A DNA stretch of 38,158 nucleotides. Origin: Mycobacterium colombiense (GTDB taxonomy: Bacteria > Actinomycetota > Actinomycetes > Mycobacteriales > Mycobacteriaceae). A program made the position numbers and the translations under genes. The stretch is taken from contig NZ_QMEV01000050.1 in NCBI RefSeq assembly GCF_003284935.1, positions 1 through 38,158 of the forward strand. Reading direction: 5' to 3'. The notes under the pieces are model-generated. The model saw only the letters and a list, made by a program, of their open reading frames with translations, was not told the DNA's origin and made no database searches. Of this stretch, positions 15,197 to 23,425 are shown piece by piece. Positions within the stretch are counted from its first letter, which is position 1. Every line of letters begins with the position of its first letter.

Positions 15197-16803
15197 GGAA
15201 TTAGCTTGCCGGGATTGAGAATTCCGGCCGGATCCAATGTCGCCTTGACCGCGCGTAGCACCTGCACTCCCAGCTCGCCTATCTCGTCGCGCATCCACGG
15301 TCGATGGTCGACGCCGACCGCGTGGTGGTGGGTGATCGTCCCGCCGGTGGCCATGATGGCATCCGACGCGGCCTTTTTGGCGGCTTTCCATTGTTCGATC
15401 GGATTGCCCCGCTGGCCGGCGACGACGGTGAAGTACAACGAGGCGCCGGTGGGGTAGACGTGCGAGATGTGGCACATCACCAGAGCGGGCGTGCCGGTCG
15501 CGGCGAGCGCGTCGGTAAGTGCTTGGGTCACAGCGGTTTTCAGGGCGGGGATGTTCGACCAGTCGGTGGCGGTCTCTAGCGTTTCGCACAGCGCGCCGGC
15601 CGCGAGCAGTGAATCGCGCAGGTAGGGCGCGCCGAAGCGCCCGCGCTCCCAGGCCCGCGCCGGACCTTCGCCCAGCGAGGTTCCGCCCTGGGCCGCCAGC
15701 AGTGCGCTCGTTTCGGCGTGCCGGCTCTGGACGTGGTCGTCGGTGCCCTCGAACACGGTGATGGCCAGGCATCCGCCGGTGATCTGGGATTCGCCGATCG
15801 ACTCGGTGGTGGCCAGGTTGACGCCGGTCTCGGCCTCGTCGGAGAGCCGAATGACCGTGGGGCCGGTGGCATTCTGGGTGACGGCGCGCAGCGCCGCGGC
15901 CCCGGTCTGGAAATCGGGAAACGACCACGCCTCGTAGCGGACGGTTTCCGGGGCGCGGTGCACCCGCAGCCGCACCTGGGTGATCACGCCCAGAGTGCCC
16001 TCAGAGCCGATCAACAGCTGACGCAGGTCGGGTCCGGCGGCCGATTCCGGTGCGCGACCCAGGTCCATGGTGCCCACCGGCGTGACCACGCGTAGGCCCC
16101 GCACCATGTCGTTGAACCGGCCGTAGCCCGCCGAGTCCTGCCCCGAGGAGCGGGTCGCGGCAAAGCCGCCGATGGTGGCGTACTCGAAGCTCTGCGGAAA
16201 ATGACCGAGCGAAAAGCCTTGCGCACCAAGGAGTCGTTCGGCGTCCGGTCCGGTGACTCCCGCCCCGAAGACCGCCTGACCGGACACCTCGTCCAGCGTG
16301 ATCAATCGATCGAAACGGCGCAGGTCCAGCGAGACGACGGCGGAGAACTCCGCGCGGACGGGATCGAGCCCACCGACCACGCTGGTTCCTCCGCCGAAGG
16401 GGACGACGGCGATGCGGTGTTCCGAGCAGTAGCGCAGGACGCGGGCCACGGCGTCGTCATCGCCGGGAAGCAGCACGGCGTCGGGCGCATCCTGCGGGCC
16501 GCGATCCGCGCGGTTGAGCAGGTCGATGGTGGACTTGCCGCCCGCGTGCAGCAACCGATCGGCATCGGCGGTGCGGCAATGCTCGGCGCCGACGATGGCA
16601 GCCAGCGCTTGCCGATCTGCCGCCGACAACGACGACGGCCGCAGTTCCACCTCCTCGGAGCGCAGTTCGGCCGTGCGGGACCCCTCGACCCCCACGGCGT
16701 GCTGCAGCAATGACCGGATCCCCTCCGAGAGCGGCTTGGCCGCGGCGGGATCGCCCCACGCGTTCCACTTCATCGGCGGGCGGAGCCCCTGGGGATGCGT
16801 CAT
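15193..16803 (-). CDS. Alkyl-DHAP-synthase-like FAD-binding enzyme (Rv2251-like)
   Basis: A 536-aa flavoenzyme of the vanillyl-alcohol-oxidase fold. VVPFGGGTSVVGG (133-145) is the pyrophosphate loop, and SFEYATIGGFAATRSSGQDSAGYG and IGSEGTLGVIT are classic FAD-domain blocks. THHHAVGVDHRPW (His492-494) matches the triple-His active site of alkyl-dihydroxyacetonephosphate synthase, which swaps the acyl group of acyl-DHAP for a fatty alcohol to form an ether bond. In some homologues the same fold oxidises 2-hydroxy acids, so the reaction is not certain. The start may be 16803 or the Met at 16773. It overlaps the lipid kinase and is divergent from the TetR gene. Confidence 0.85.
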   Translation of the reverse strand: MTHPQGLRPPMKWNAWGDPAAAKPLSEGIRSLLQHAVGVEGSRTAELRSEEVELRPSSLSAADRQALAAIVGAEHCRTADADRLLHAGGKSTIDLLNRADRGPQDAPDAVLLPGDDDAVARVLRYCSEHRIAVVPFGGGTSVVGGLDPVRAEFSAVVSLDLRRFDRLITLDEVSGQAVFGAGVTGPDAERLLGAQGFSLGHFPQSFEYATIGGFAATRSSGQDSAGYGRFNDMVRGLRVVTPVGTMDLGRAPESAAGPDLRQLLIGSEGTLGVITQVRLRVHRAPETVRYEAWSFPDFQTGAAALRAVTQNATGPTVIRLSDEAETGVNLATTESIGESQITGGCLAITVFEGTDDHVQSRHAETSALLAAQGGTSLGEGPARAWERGRFGAPYLRDSLLAAGALCETLETATDWSNIPALKTAVTQALTDALAATGTPALVMCHISHVYPTGASLYFTVVAGQRGNPIEQWKAAKKAASDAIMATGGTITHHHAVGVDHRPWMRDEIGELGVQVLRAVKATLDPAGILNPGKLIP

Positions 16804-16805
16804 GC

Positions 16806-16838
16806 GTTACAGTATTACACATGTTGTCAATCCGTAAC
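16806..16838. promoter_or_regulatory. Operator-like dyad and -10 box in the divergent promoter
   Basis: GTTAC (16806-16810) and GTAAC (16834-16838) are the outer arms of an imperfect 33-bp dyad centred on 16822, with ACATGT near the middle. It covers the whole 17-nt gap and the first codons of the TetR gene. TACAGT (16808-16813) lies 7 nt before the tetR ATG, which fits a leaderless mRNA. A dimeric TetR protein bound here could repress both directions. Confidence 0.45.
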
Positions 16839-17390
16839 GACGAGCTGGATACCGGAGAACGCATCCTCGCGGCCGCGGCCAGCTGCGTGGTGGATTTCGG
16901 CGTGGAGCGGGTGACCCTCGCCGAGATAGCCCGGCGAGCGGGGGTCAGCAGGCCGACCGTCTACCGGCGATGGCCGGACACGCAGTCGATCGTGGCGGCG
17001 CTACTGACCCAGCACGTCACCGAGGTGATGCGTGACGCGCCGTTGTTGGGAGACGACCGTGAATCGCTTGTGCGACAGATAGTTGCGGCGGCCGACTTGT
17101 TGCGTGCCGACCGATTGGTGATGTCGGTGCTGCACTCGGACCTCGCGTCGACGTACATCACCGAACGCCTGGGGACCAGCCAGCGCATGCTGATCGACGC
17201 CCTTGCCGCGCGGCTGCGGGTGGCCCAGCGCCACGGCAGCGTCCGGCTCGGGGACCCGGTCCAGATGGCGACCATGGTGCTGCTGATCGCGCAGTCGACC
17301 ATCCAGTCGGCCCGGATCGTCGAGCCGATGCTCGACGGCGACGCGCTAACCACCGAGCTCGCCTACTCGCTGAACGGATACCTGTCGTGA
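16821..17390 (+). CDS. TetR-family transcriptional regulator (Rv2250c-like)
   Basis: A 189-aa regulator, the same length as Rv2250c. Residues about 13-60 hold the TetR DNA-binding domain: ERILAAAASCVVDFGVERVTLAEIARR followed by GVSRPTVYRRWPD as turn and recognition helix. The rest is an all-helical ligand and dimerisation domain. The open frame extends further upstream, but the ATG at 16821 sits 7 nt behind a TACAGT box and gives the expected length. The stop overlaps the glpD1 start by 4 nt (GTGA). It is likely to control glpD1 and the divergent flavoenzyme-kinase pair (inference from position). Confidence 0.9.
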   Translation: MLSIRNDELDTGERILAAAASCVVDFGVERVTLAEIARRAGVSRPTVYRRWPDTQSIVAALLTQHVTEVMRDAPLLGDDRESLVRQIVAAADLLRADRLVMSVLHSDLASTYITERLGTSQRMLIDALAARLRVAQRHGSVRLGDPVQMATMVLLIAQSTIQSARIVEPMLDGDALTTELAYSLNGYLS

Positions 17391-18928
17391 TACCTGATCC
17401 GACCGCCCTGAACGCCGCGCGCCGCGCCGCCGACCTGACCGCACTCGCCGACGGTGAGCCAGTGGACGTCGTGGTGATCGGCGGTGGCATCACCGGCGCC
17501 GGGATCGCGCTGGATGCCGCCGCGCGCGGGCTGCGGGTGGCGCTGGTGGAGAAACGCGATCTGGCCTTCGGTACCAGCCGCTGGAGCTCCAAGCTCGTCC
17601 ACGGTGGACTGCGCTATCTGGCGACGGGCAACGTGGGCATCGCCCGGCGCAGCGCCATCGAGCGCGGAATCCTGATGACGCGCAACGCGCCTCACCTGGT
17701 TCATGCGATGCCGCAGTTGGTGCCGTTGCTGCCGTCGATGAGTCGAGGCAAGCGGGCCCTGGTGCGCGGCGGCTTCCTGGCCGGCGACGCGCTGCGGTTC
17801 CTGGCCGGCACCCCCGCCTCGACACTGCCGCGCTCGCGGCGCATTTCGGCACAGCGCGTCGTGGAGATGGCGCCGACCGTGCGCCGTGACGGATTGGACG
17901 GGGGCTTTCTGGCCTACGACGGTCAATTGATCGACGACGCTCGTTTGGTCACCGCCGTCGCCCGCACCGCGGCGCAGCACGGCGCGCGAATCTTGACCCA
18001 TGTGTCGGCGTCGCGGGCCACCGGCACCTCCGTGCGGCTGACCGACATGCGCGGCGGTGAGTCGTTCGACATCTCGGCGGGCGCGGTCATCAACGCGGCC
18101 GGGGTGTGGGCGGGTGAGGTCGACGGCTCGTTGCGGCTGCGGCCCAGTCGCGGCACGCATCTGGTCTTCGACGCTGAGGCCTTCGGCAATCCGGCTGCGG
18201 CGCTGACCATTCCGATCCCCGGGGAGCTCAACCGCTTCGTGTTCGCGATGCCCGAACAACTGGGCCGGGTCTATCTGGGGCTGACCGACGAGGCGGCTCC
18301 CGGTCCCGTCCCGGATGTGCCCGAACCGTCGGTCGACGAGATCGCGTTCCTGCTCGACACCGTCAACACCGCAGTGGGGACCGCGCTCACCGCCACCGAC
18401 GTGATCGGCGCGTACGCCGGATTGCGGCCACTGATCGACACCGGCGAGGGTCGCACCGCCGACGTCTCGCGCGAACACGCCGTCGTCGAATCGGCGTCCG
18501 GGGTGATCAGCGTGATCGGCGGCAAGCTGACCGAATACCGTTACATGGCGCAGGACGTGCTGGATCGCGCCGTCCGGGTCCGGCGACTGCGCGCCGCGAA
18601 GTGCCGAACCCGCAACCTGCCACTGATCGGAGCGCCGGCCAATCCCGGCGTGATCGCGGCATCCGCCGCCGGGGTGCCGGATTCACTGGTGCAGCGCTTC
18701 GGCGCCGAGGCGCCCAAGGTGGTTGCCACCGCGGCCTGCGAGCGACCGACCGCGCCGGTTGCGGACGAAATCGACGTCAGCAGAGCTGAATTCGAATACG
18801 CGATAACGCACGAGGGCGCACTCGATGTCTCCGACATCCTGGATCGGCGCACGCGGATCGGGTTGGTGGCCCGGGACCGGGAGCGAGTGGTCGCCGTGGC
18901 CGAGGAGTTTCTGGCGCGCTTCGGCTAG
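17387..18928 (+). CDS. glpD1: Glycerol-3-phosphate dehydrogenase GlpD1
   Basis: A 513-aa FAD-dependent enzyme that oxidises glycerol 3-phosphate to dihydroxyacetone phosphate and passes electrons to the quinone pool at the inner membrane. GGGITG (32-37) is the FAD loop, followed by EKRDLAFGTSRWSSKLVHGGLRYL, the GlpD signature in which the FAD isoalloxazine sits. The C-terminal part (GLRPLIDTGEG, VISVIGGKLTEYRYMAQ) is also typical. The GTG start overlaps the tetR stop (GTGA). It is the Rv2249c counterpart. DHAP from this step is the precursor used by alkyl-DHAP-synthase-type enzymes such as the divergent neighbour. Confidence 0.95.
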   Translation: MIPDPTALNAARRAADLTALADGEPVDVVVIGGGITGAGIALDAAARGLRVALVEKRDLAFGTSRWSSKLVHGGLRYLATGNVGIARRSAIERGILMTRNAPHLVHAMPQLVPLLPSMSRGKRALVRGGFLAGDALRFLAGTPASTLPRSRRISAQRVVEMAPTVRRDGLDGGFLAYDGQLIDDARLVTAVARTAAQHGARILTHVSASRATGTSVRLTDMRGGESFDISAGAVINAAGVWAGEVDGSLRLRPSRGTHLVFDAEAFGNPAAALTIPIPGELNRFVFAMPEQLGRVYLGLTDEAAPGPVPDVPEPSVDEIAFLLDTVNTAVGTALTATDVIGAYAGLRPLIDTGEGRTADVSREHAVVESASGVISVIGGKLTEYRYMAQDVLDRAVRVRRLRAAKCRTRNLPLIGAPANPGVIAASAAGVPDSLVQRFGAEAPKVVATAACERPTAPVADEIDVSRAEFEYAITHEGALDVSDILDRRTRIGLVARDRERVVAVAEEFLARFG

Positions 18929-18960
18929 GCCCGAGGCCTCGCTCTCGCCCGCCCAGTATT

Positions 18961-18990
18961 GATAGTTAGTATCTTATGATAGAGACTGTC
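18961..18990 (+). promoter_or_regulatory. Promoter with two operator-like palindromes
   Basis: An AT-rich island in a GC-rich genome. GATAGTTAGTATC (18961-18973) and GATAGAGACTGTC (18978-18990) are two imperfect palindromes (4 of 5 arm bases match in each) 17 bp apart, and TATGAT (18975-18980) between them is a good -10 box. This layout suits repression of the hydroxylase gene by a dimeric regulator. No regulator gene is adjacent on that side. Confidence 0.45.
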
Positions 18991-19021
18991 AGTTTATGGT
19001 GTGGTGGTGGAGGGAGGTCCG

Positions 19022-20569
19022 ATGGTTACTCGAGTCCCGGTACTGATCGTGGGCGCCGGCGTCGGCGGACTGGCCACGTCGGCGCTGCTGGCGCAGCACG
19101 GCGTCCGCGCGCTGCTGGTCGAGAAACGACCGGAGTTCTTCCTGTATCCCAAGGCCCGCAACCTGAGTTTCCGAACCTCGGAGATCCTGCGCGGACTCGG
19201 TCTGCGGGACGAGGTGCGCGCGGTCGCCGAGCACGTCTCGGCGCTGGTGGTCAGGTCCACGCTCAACAGCGCCGTGCAAGAGCCGGCGCTCGACGTCGAG
19301 GCGATCTTCGCGGGCCTGGACACGCTCAGCCCCGAGCCGGCGGCGCAGTATTGCCCGCAGAGCCGGCTCGAGCCGATCCTGATCGGGGCGGCGCGGCGCG
19401 GCGGCAACGAGGTGCGCTACGGCACCCAGTTGTCCTCGTTCGAGCTGGACGACGCGGGGGTGACCGCGGTGGTGCGCGACGCGGAGTCGGGGGAGTCGCA
19501 GACCGTCCGCGCCGACTATCTCGTCGGCGCCGACGGCGTGCACAGCCCGATCCGTAAATCCCTGGGCATCAGCACATCCGGCTACGGCGCGCTGCCGATC
19601 TACGTGGTGTTCATCTACTTCCGAGCGCCGTGGCGCCGCTTCATCCCGGAGCTGCACGATGGCGATGGCGTGCAGGTCCGAAACGACGACGTGGACGGCA
19701 TATTCCTGGTCGCCGAGGGCGACCTCGGCATGTTCATCACCACCTACTTTCCCGGCGAGGGTGAGACGGCCGAACAGTTCACCCCGCAGCGCTGCCGCCA
19801 GGTGCTCACCAAGGCGGTCGGGGAGCCGATCGACATCGACATCATCGAGGTCGCGGCGTGGCAGCCCTACGAGCAAGTGGCAGATCAATTCGATTGCGGG
19901 CGAGCCTTTCTCGTCGGCGATTCGTCGCACACCATGCCGCCGTTCAAGGCCGGGGGAGCCAACACCGCGATTCAGAGCGCACACAACCTGGCCTGGAAAC
20001 TCGCCGCCGTCCTACACGGCACGGCCGCACCGGATCTATTGGCGACCTATCACGCCGAGCGTCATCCGGTGGGCCGCTTCGCCGCCCGCCAATCGCTCAC
20101 CGGGCCGTCGGCGGCCCTGCTGCGGGCGGGTGGTGACGCCCCGCAACTGCCGGCCGGCGAAGAGTGCTCGATGTTCGACCTGCTCATCGGATACCGGTAC
20201 CGCTCGCCCGCGATCGTGGCCAGCGACGCGGACGGCGGCGGCTTGGTGCACGAATTGCGCGCGCAACCGGGCACGCGGGTGCCGCACGTCTGGGTGCGCC
20301 CGGGGGTCTCGACACTCGATCTGTTGGGGCCCGAATTCACCGTGCTGTCCGGAGACGAGCGATGGTGTGCGGCAGCGGCTTCGGCCTCGCTGGCGACGCA
20401 TCGCTTCTACAGCGACGAATGGGCGGAGACCACCGGCCTCGCACCGGATGGGGCACTGCTGATCCGCCCGGACGATTTCGTCGGGTGGCGCGCCGAGCAA
20501 CTTCCCGCCGACCCCGAAGCGGAGCTGCGGCAAGCGCTTTCGAGAATTCTCGGGAGACCGCGAGCGTAA
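19022..20569 (+). CDS. FAD-dependent aromatic-ring hydroxylase (PheA/TfdB type)
   Basis: A 515-aa class A flavoprotein monooxygenase that would hydroxylate an aromatic or polyketide ring with NAD(P)H and oxygen. GAGVGG (11-16) is the first FAD loop, VRADYLVGADGVHSPIRKSLG is the DG motif, and VGDSSHTMPPFKAGGANTAI (about 298-317) is the second FAD motif. The C-terminal 130 residues resemble the thioredoxin-like cap of phenol hydroxylase. GGAGGGAGG lies 4 nt before the ATG and fixes the start. In M. tuberculosis, as I recall, glpD1 and accD6 are separated by only a small gene, so this looks like lineage-specific insertion. The substrate is unknown. Confidence 0.85.
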   Translation: MVTRVPVLIVGAGVGGLATSALLAQHGVRALLVEKRPEFFLYPKARNLSFRTSEILRGLGLRDEVRAVAEHVSALVVRSTLNSAVQEPALDVEAIFAGLDTLSPEPAAQYCPQSRLEPILIGAARRGGNEVRYGTQLSSFELDDAGVTAVVRDAESGESQTVRADYLVGADGVHSPIRKSLGISTSGYGALPIYVVFIYFRAPWRRFIPELHDGDGVQVRNDDVDGIFLVAEGDLGMFITTYFPGEGETAEQFTPQRCRQVLTKAVGEPIDIDIIEVAAWQPYEQVADQFDCGRAFLVGDSSHTMPPFKAGGANTAIQSAHNLAWKLAAVLHGTAAPDLLATYHAERHPVGRFAARQSLTGPSAALLRAGGDAPQLPAGEECSMFDLLIGYRYRSPAIVASDADGGGLVHELRAQPGTRVPHVWVRPGVSTLDLLGPEFTVLSGDERWCAAAASASLATHRFYSDEWAETTGLAPDGALLIRPDDFVGWRAEQLPADPEAELRQALSRILGRPRA

Positions 20570-20619
20570 CCGCACTGCGAATTTCAGCGCGAAATTCCGC
20601 AGTGCGGTTACGCTCGCGG
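20558..20619. terminator. Very strong bidirectional hairpin (about 28 bp)
   Basis: The outer arms 20558-20579 and 20598-20619 are perfectly complementary over 22 bp. The inner arms GAATTTC (20579-20585) and GAAATTC (20591-20597) extend the stem to a 5-nt loop with one bulged base. The left arm contains the stop codon of the hydroxylase (20567-20569), and the right arm ends 11 nt before the accD6 stop. It should end transcription from both sides. Confidence 0.75.
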
Positions 20620-20630
20620 GAGCAGCCGAA

Positions 20631-22052
20631 TTACAGCGGGATGTTCTTGTGGCGGCCGCGGCGCGCGGGCGCCTGGGCCAGCGCCTCGGTGAGCTTGCTG
20701 CGGGTGTGGGAAGGGTCGATCTTCTCGTCGACCACGCCGATCTCGATGGCGCTGTCCACGCCGCCCGCGATCCGCTCGTGCTCGGCGGCCAGCTGATCGT
20801 GCAGCGCTTCGCGCTCGTCGTCGGCGGCGGCCGCCAGCTTCTTCTTGTGCAGGATGCCGACGGCGGCCTTGGCGCCCATCACCGCGACCTCGGCGTCCGG
20901 CCACGCGTACACCTTGGTGGCATTCAGCGACCGGGAGTTCATCGCAATGTAGGCCCCGCCGTACGTCTTTCGGGTGACCAGCGTGACACGCGGCACCGTG
21001 CACTCACCGAATGCGTGCAACAGCTTGGCGCCGCGGCGCACCACGCCGCCCCACTCCTGGTCGACGCCGGGCAGGTAACCGGGCACATCGACGATCACCA
21101 CCAGCGGAATACCGAACGCATCGCACAGGCGCACGAAACGCGCTGCCTTCTCGGCGCTTTCGGAGTTCAGACAACCGCCCAGGCGCAACGGGTTGTTGGC
21201 CAGCACGCCGACCGTGCGGCCGGACAGCCGGCCCAGCCCGATCACCATCGACGGCGCCCAGTTGGCTTGGAACTCGTCGAACGGCGTCTCGTCGTCGAGG
21301 ATCGCGGTCACGATCGGGCGCACATCGTAGGCCCGTCGCGCCGACTCGGGCAGCAGCGCGTGGATGTCGGTGTCGCCGGCCTCGGCCTTGTTGCGGTCGA
21401 AATGCCCCTGCTGGCAGAACAACCCGACCAACCGGCGACCACGCTCGTAGGCGTCGAGCTCGTCGTCGGCGACGATGTGGCACACCCCGGACTTCTTGTG
21501 GTGGGTCTCGGGACCACCCAGCGAGCACATGTCCACGTCCTCGCCGGTGACGCTGCGCACCACGTCGGGCCCGGTGACGAACACCCGGCTATCCGGTGCC
21601 ATCACGATGACGTCGGTCAGGGCCGGCCCGTAGGCGGCGCCGCCGGCCGCGAAGCCGACGACCACCGAGATCTGCGGGATGTAGCCCGACGCCCGGATCA
21701 TCGCCTCGAACACCAGGCCCACCGCGTGCAGTGCCTTCACGCCCTCGGCCAGCCGGGCACCACCGGAGTGCCAGATACCCACGATCGGGCTCTGCTCCTC
21801 AATGGCGGTGTCGTAGGCGTTGACGATGTGCGTGCAACCCTCGATGCCCATGGCACCGCCCATCACGGTGCCGTCGGTGCAGAACGCGATGGTGCGCACA
21901 CCGTTCACGGTTCCCGCGGCGGCCAGCACGCCGGACCGGTCCCGCTCGTGTAACAGCTCGACGGTGTCGTCGTCGAAGAAATTGCTCAAGCGCAACAGCG
22001 GGTCGCGAGGGTCGAGCGACTCGCCAACCGTCTCGGGGGCCGTGATAGTCAT
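20631..22052 (-). CDS. accD6: Acetyl/propionyl-CoA carboxylase beta subunit AccD6
   Basis: A 473-aa carboxyltransferase, the same length as Rv2247. With the biotinylated alpha subunit AccA3 (encoded elsewhere) it makes malonyl-CoA for fatty-acid and meromycolate elongation. The double crotonase fold is visible: GGARLAEGVKALHAVGLVFEA and FAAGGAAYGPALTDV in the N-terminal domain, then NPLRLGGCLNSESAEKAARF and RKTYGGAYIAMNS with the oxyanion glycines in the C-terminal domain. AGGAG lies 7 nt before the ATG. It is the last gene of the FAS-II operon, 33 nt after kasB, and ends at the strong hairpin. Confidence 0.97.
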   Translation of the reverse strand: MTITAPETVGESLDPRDPLLRLSNFFDDDTVELLHERDRSGVLAAAGTVNGVRTIAFCTDGTVMGGAMGIEGCTHIVNAYDTAIEEQSPIVGIWHSGGARLAEGVKALHAVGLVFEAMIRASGYIPQISVVVGFAAGGAAYGPALTDVIVMAPDSRVFVTGPDVVRSVTGEDVDMCSLGGPETHHKKSGVCHIVADDELDAYERGRRLVGLFCQQGHFDRNKAEAGDTDIHALLPESARRAYDVRPIVTAILDDETPFDEFQANWAPSMVIGLGRLSGRTVGVLANNPLRLGGCLNSESAEKAARFVRLCDAFGIPLVVIVDVPGYLPGVDQEWGGVVRRGAKLLHAFGECTVPRVTLVTRKTYGGAYIAMNSRSLNATKVYAWPDAEVAVMGAKAAVGILHKKKLAAAADDEREALHDQLAAEHERIAGGVDSAIEIGVVDEKIDPSHTRSKLTEALAQAPARRGRHKNIPL

Positions 22053-22085
22053 CGCAGGTCTCCTGATATTCGGTGTTGCTCGGGT

Positions 22086-23369
22086 TCAGTACCGCCCGAA
22101 GACGATGGACACGTTGTGTCCGCCGAAGCCGAACGAGTTGTTGATGGCGTACTCGTAGTTGCCCGGGCGTGGTTTGCCGGCCACGACGTCCAGGTCGATC
22201 TCGGGGTCGAGGTTTTCCAGGTTGAGCGTGGGCGGGACGACCTGGTCGCGCAGAGCGAGCACGGTCAGGATGGATTCCACCGCGCCGACCGCGCCCACCG
22301 AGTGGCCCAGGGCGGCCTTGGGGGCGTAGACGGCGGCGTTGCCGCCGTGCGGGCCCAGGGCGTTGTTGATCGCCTTGCCCTCGGCGACGTCACCGACGGA
22401 GGTGCCGGTGGCGTGGGCGTTGACGTGATGGATGTCGGACGGGCTCAGGCCGGCGAGCTGGATGGCGCGGCTCATGGCGTGCCCGGCGCGTTCGCCGTTG
22501 GGGTCCGGGGCGACCATGTGGTAGCCGTCGGAAGTGATGCTGGCGCCCATGATGCGGGCCAAGATATTGGCGCCGCGGGCCTTGGCGTGTTCCTCGGTCT
22601 CGATCACCATCAGCGCGCCGGCCTCACCGAACACGAACCCGGTGCGGTCGCGGTCGAACGGTCGGCAGGCCCCCACCGGGTCGTCGTTCTTGGTCGACAT
22701 CACGATGCGCATCTGGGCGAACGCCGCGATCGGCACCGCCTCGATCCTGGTCTCGACGCCGCCGCAGATGGCGATGTCGGCCTCGCCGAACACGATGTTG
22801 CGCCAGGCCTGCGCCACCCCCTCCGAGCCCGACGCGCACGCCGAAATCGGGGTGATCACACCGGCCTTCGCCTGACGCTCCAGGCCCACCGCGGCGGAGG
22901 CGCCGTTGGGCATGTACTTCTGCACGCCGAGCGGAGAGACGGCCTTCATGCCACGAGCGCGCATGTCGTCGTAGCTGAAGACCATCTCTTCCGACGAACC
23001 CAAACCGGTGCCGATCGACACCATCAGCCGATTGCTGTCGACCTCGGGGGAGCCGGCGTTCTCCCAGACCCGCCGGCCCAACACGGTCGACATCCGCTGC
23101 AGGTAGCCCGTGCGACGCAACTCCACGCGGGTCAACTGGCTGTCGAAGTCCTCCAGCAGATGCCCGCCGATGCGCACCGGCAGGTCGAACTCCTCGACGA
23201 ACGGATCCTCGAGTTTGCGGATACCACTTTGGCTGTCCAGCAACAGCTTCCAGGTGGTGTCGGCATCAGTAGCCAACGCGGTCGTCATGGCTACGCCAGT
23301 GACGACCACGTTCGGGAGCGATTTCCCGGTAACCAGCTCTGTCATGGGTCTTGCGAACGTTCCTTCCAT
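22086..23369 (-). CDS. kasB: Beta-ketoacyl-ACP synthase KasB
   Basis: A 427-aa condensing enzyme of the mycobacterial FAS-II system that extends meromycolate chains to full length on AcpM. The catalytic triad motifs are SACASG (Cys178), HVNAHATGT and ALGHSVGA. The start MEGTFARPMTELVTGK is chosen because GAGGAGGAG lies upstream and the M. tuberculosis protein carries the same MEGTFARPMTELV string; a later ATG at 23345 would remove 8 residues. The open frame continues upstream across the kasA end but is not coding there. It follows kasA after 56 nt and is a paralogue of it. Confidence 0.95.
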   Translation of the reverse strand: MEGTFARPMTELVTGKSLPNVVVTGVAMTTALATDADTTWKLLLDSQSGIRKLEDPFVEEFDLPVRIGGHLLEDFDSQLTRVELRRTGYLQRMSTVLGRRVWENAGSPEVDSNRLMVSIGTGLGSSEEMVFSYDDMRARGMKAVSPLGVQKYMPNGASAAVGLERQAKAGVITPISACASGSEGVAQAWRNIVFGEADIAICGGVETRIEAVPIAAFAQMRIVMSTKNDDPVGACRPFDRDRTGFVFGEAGALMVIETEEHAKARGANILARIMGASITSDGYHMVAPDPNGERAGHAMSRAIQLAGLSPSDIHHVNAHATGTSVGDVAEGKAINNALGPHGGNAAVYAPKAALGHSVGAVGAVESILTVLALRDQVVPPTLNLENLDPEIDLDVVAGKPRPGNYEYAINNSFGFGGHNVSIVFGRY

Positions 23370-23425
23370 GTTGTCCGGCTCCTCCTCGGGCCCGTGGGGA
23401 CCCGAGTCGTCGCCGGACGCCGTAC

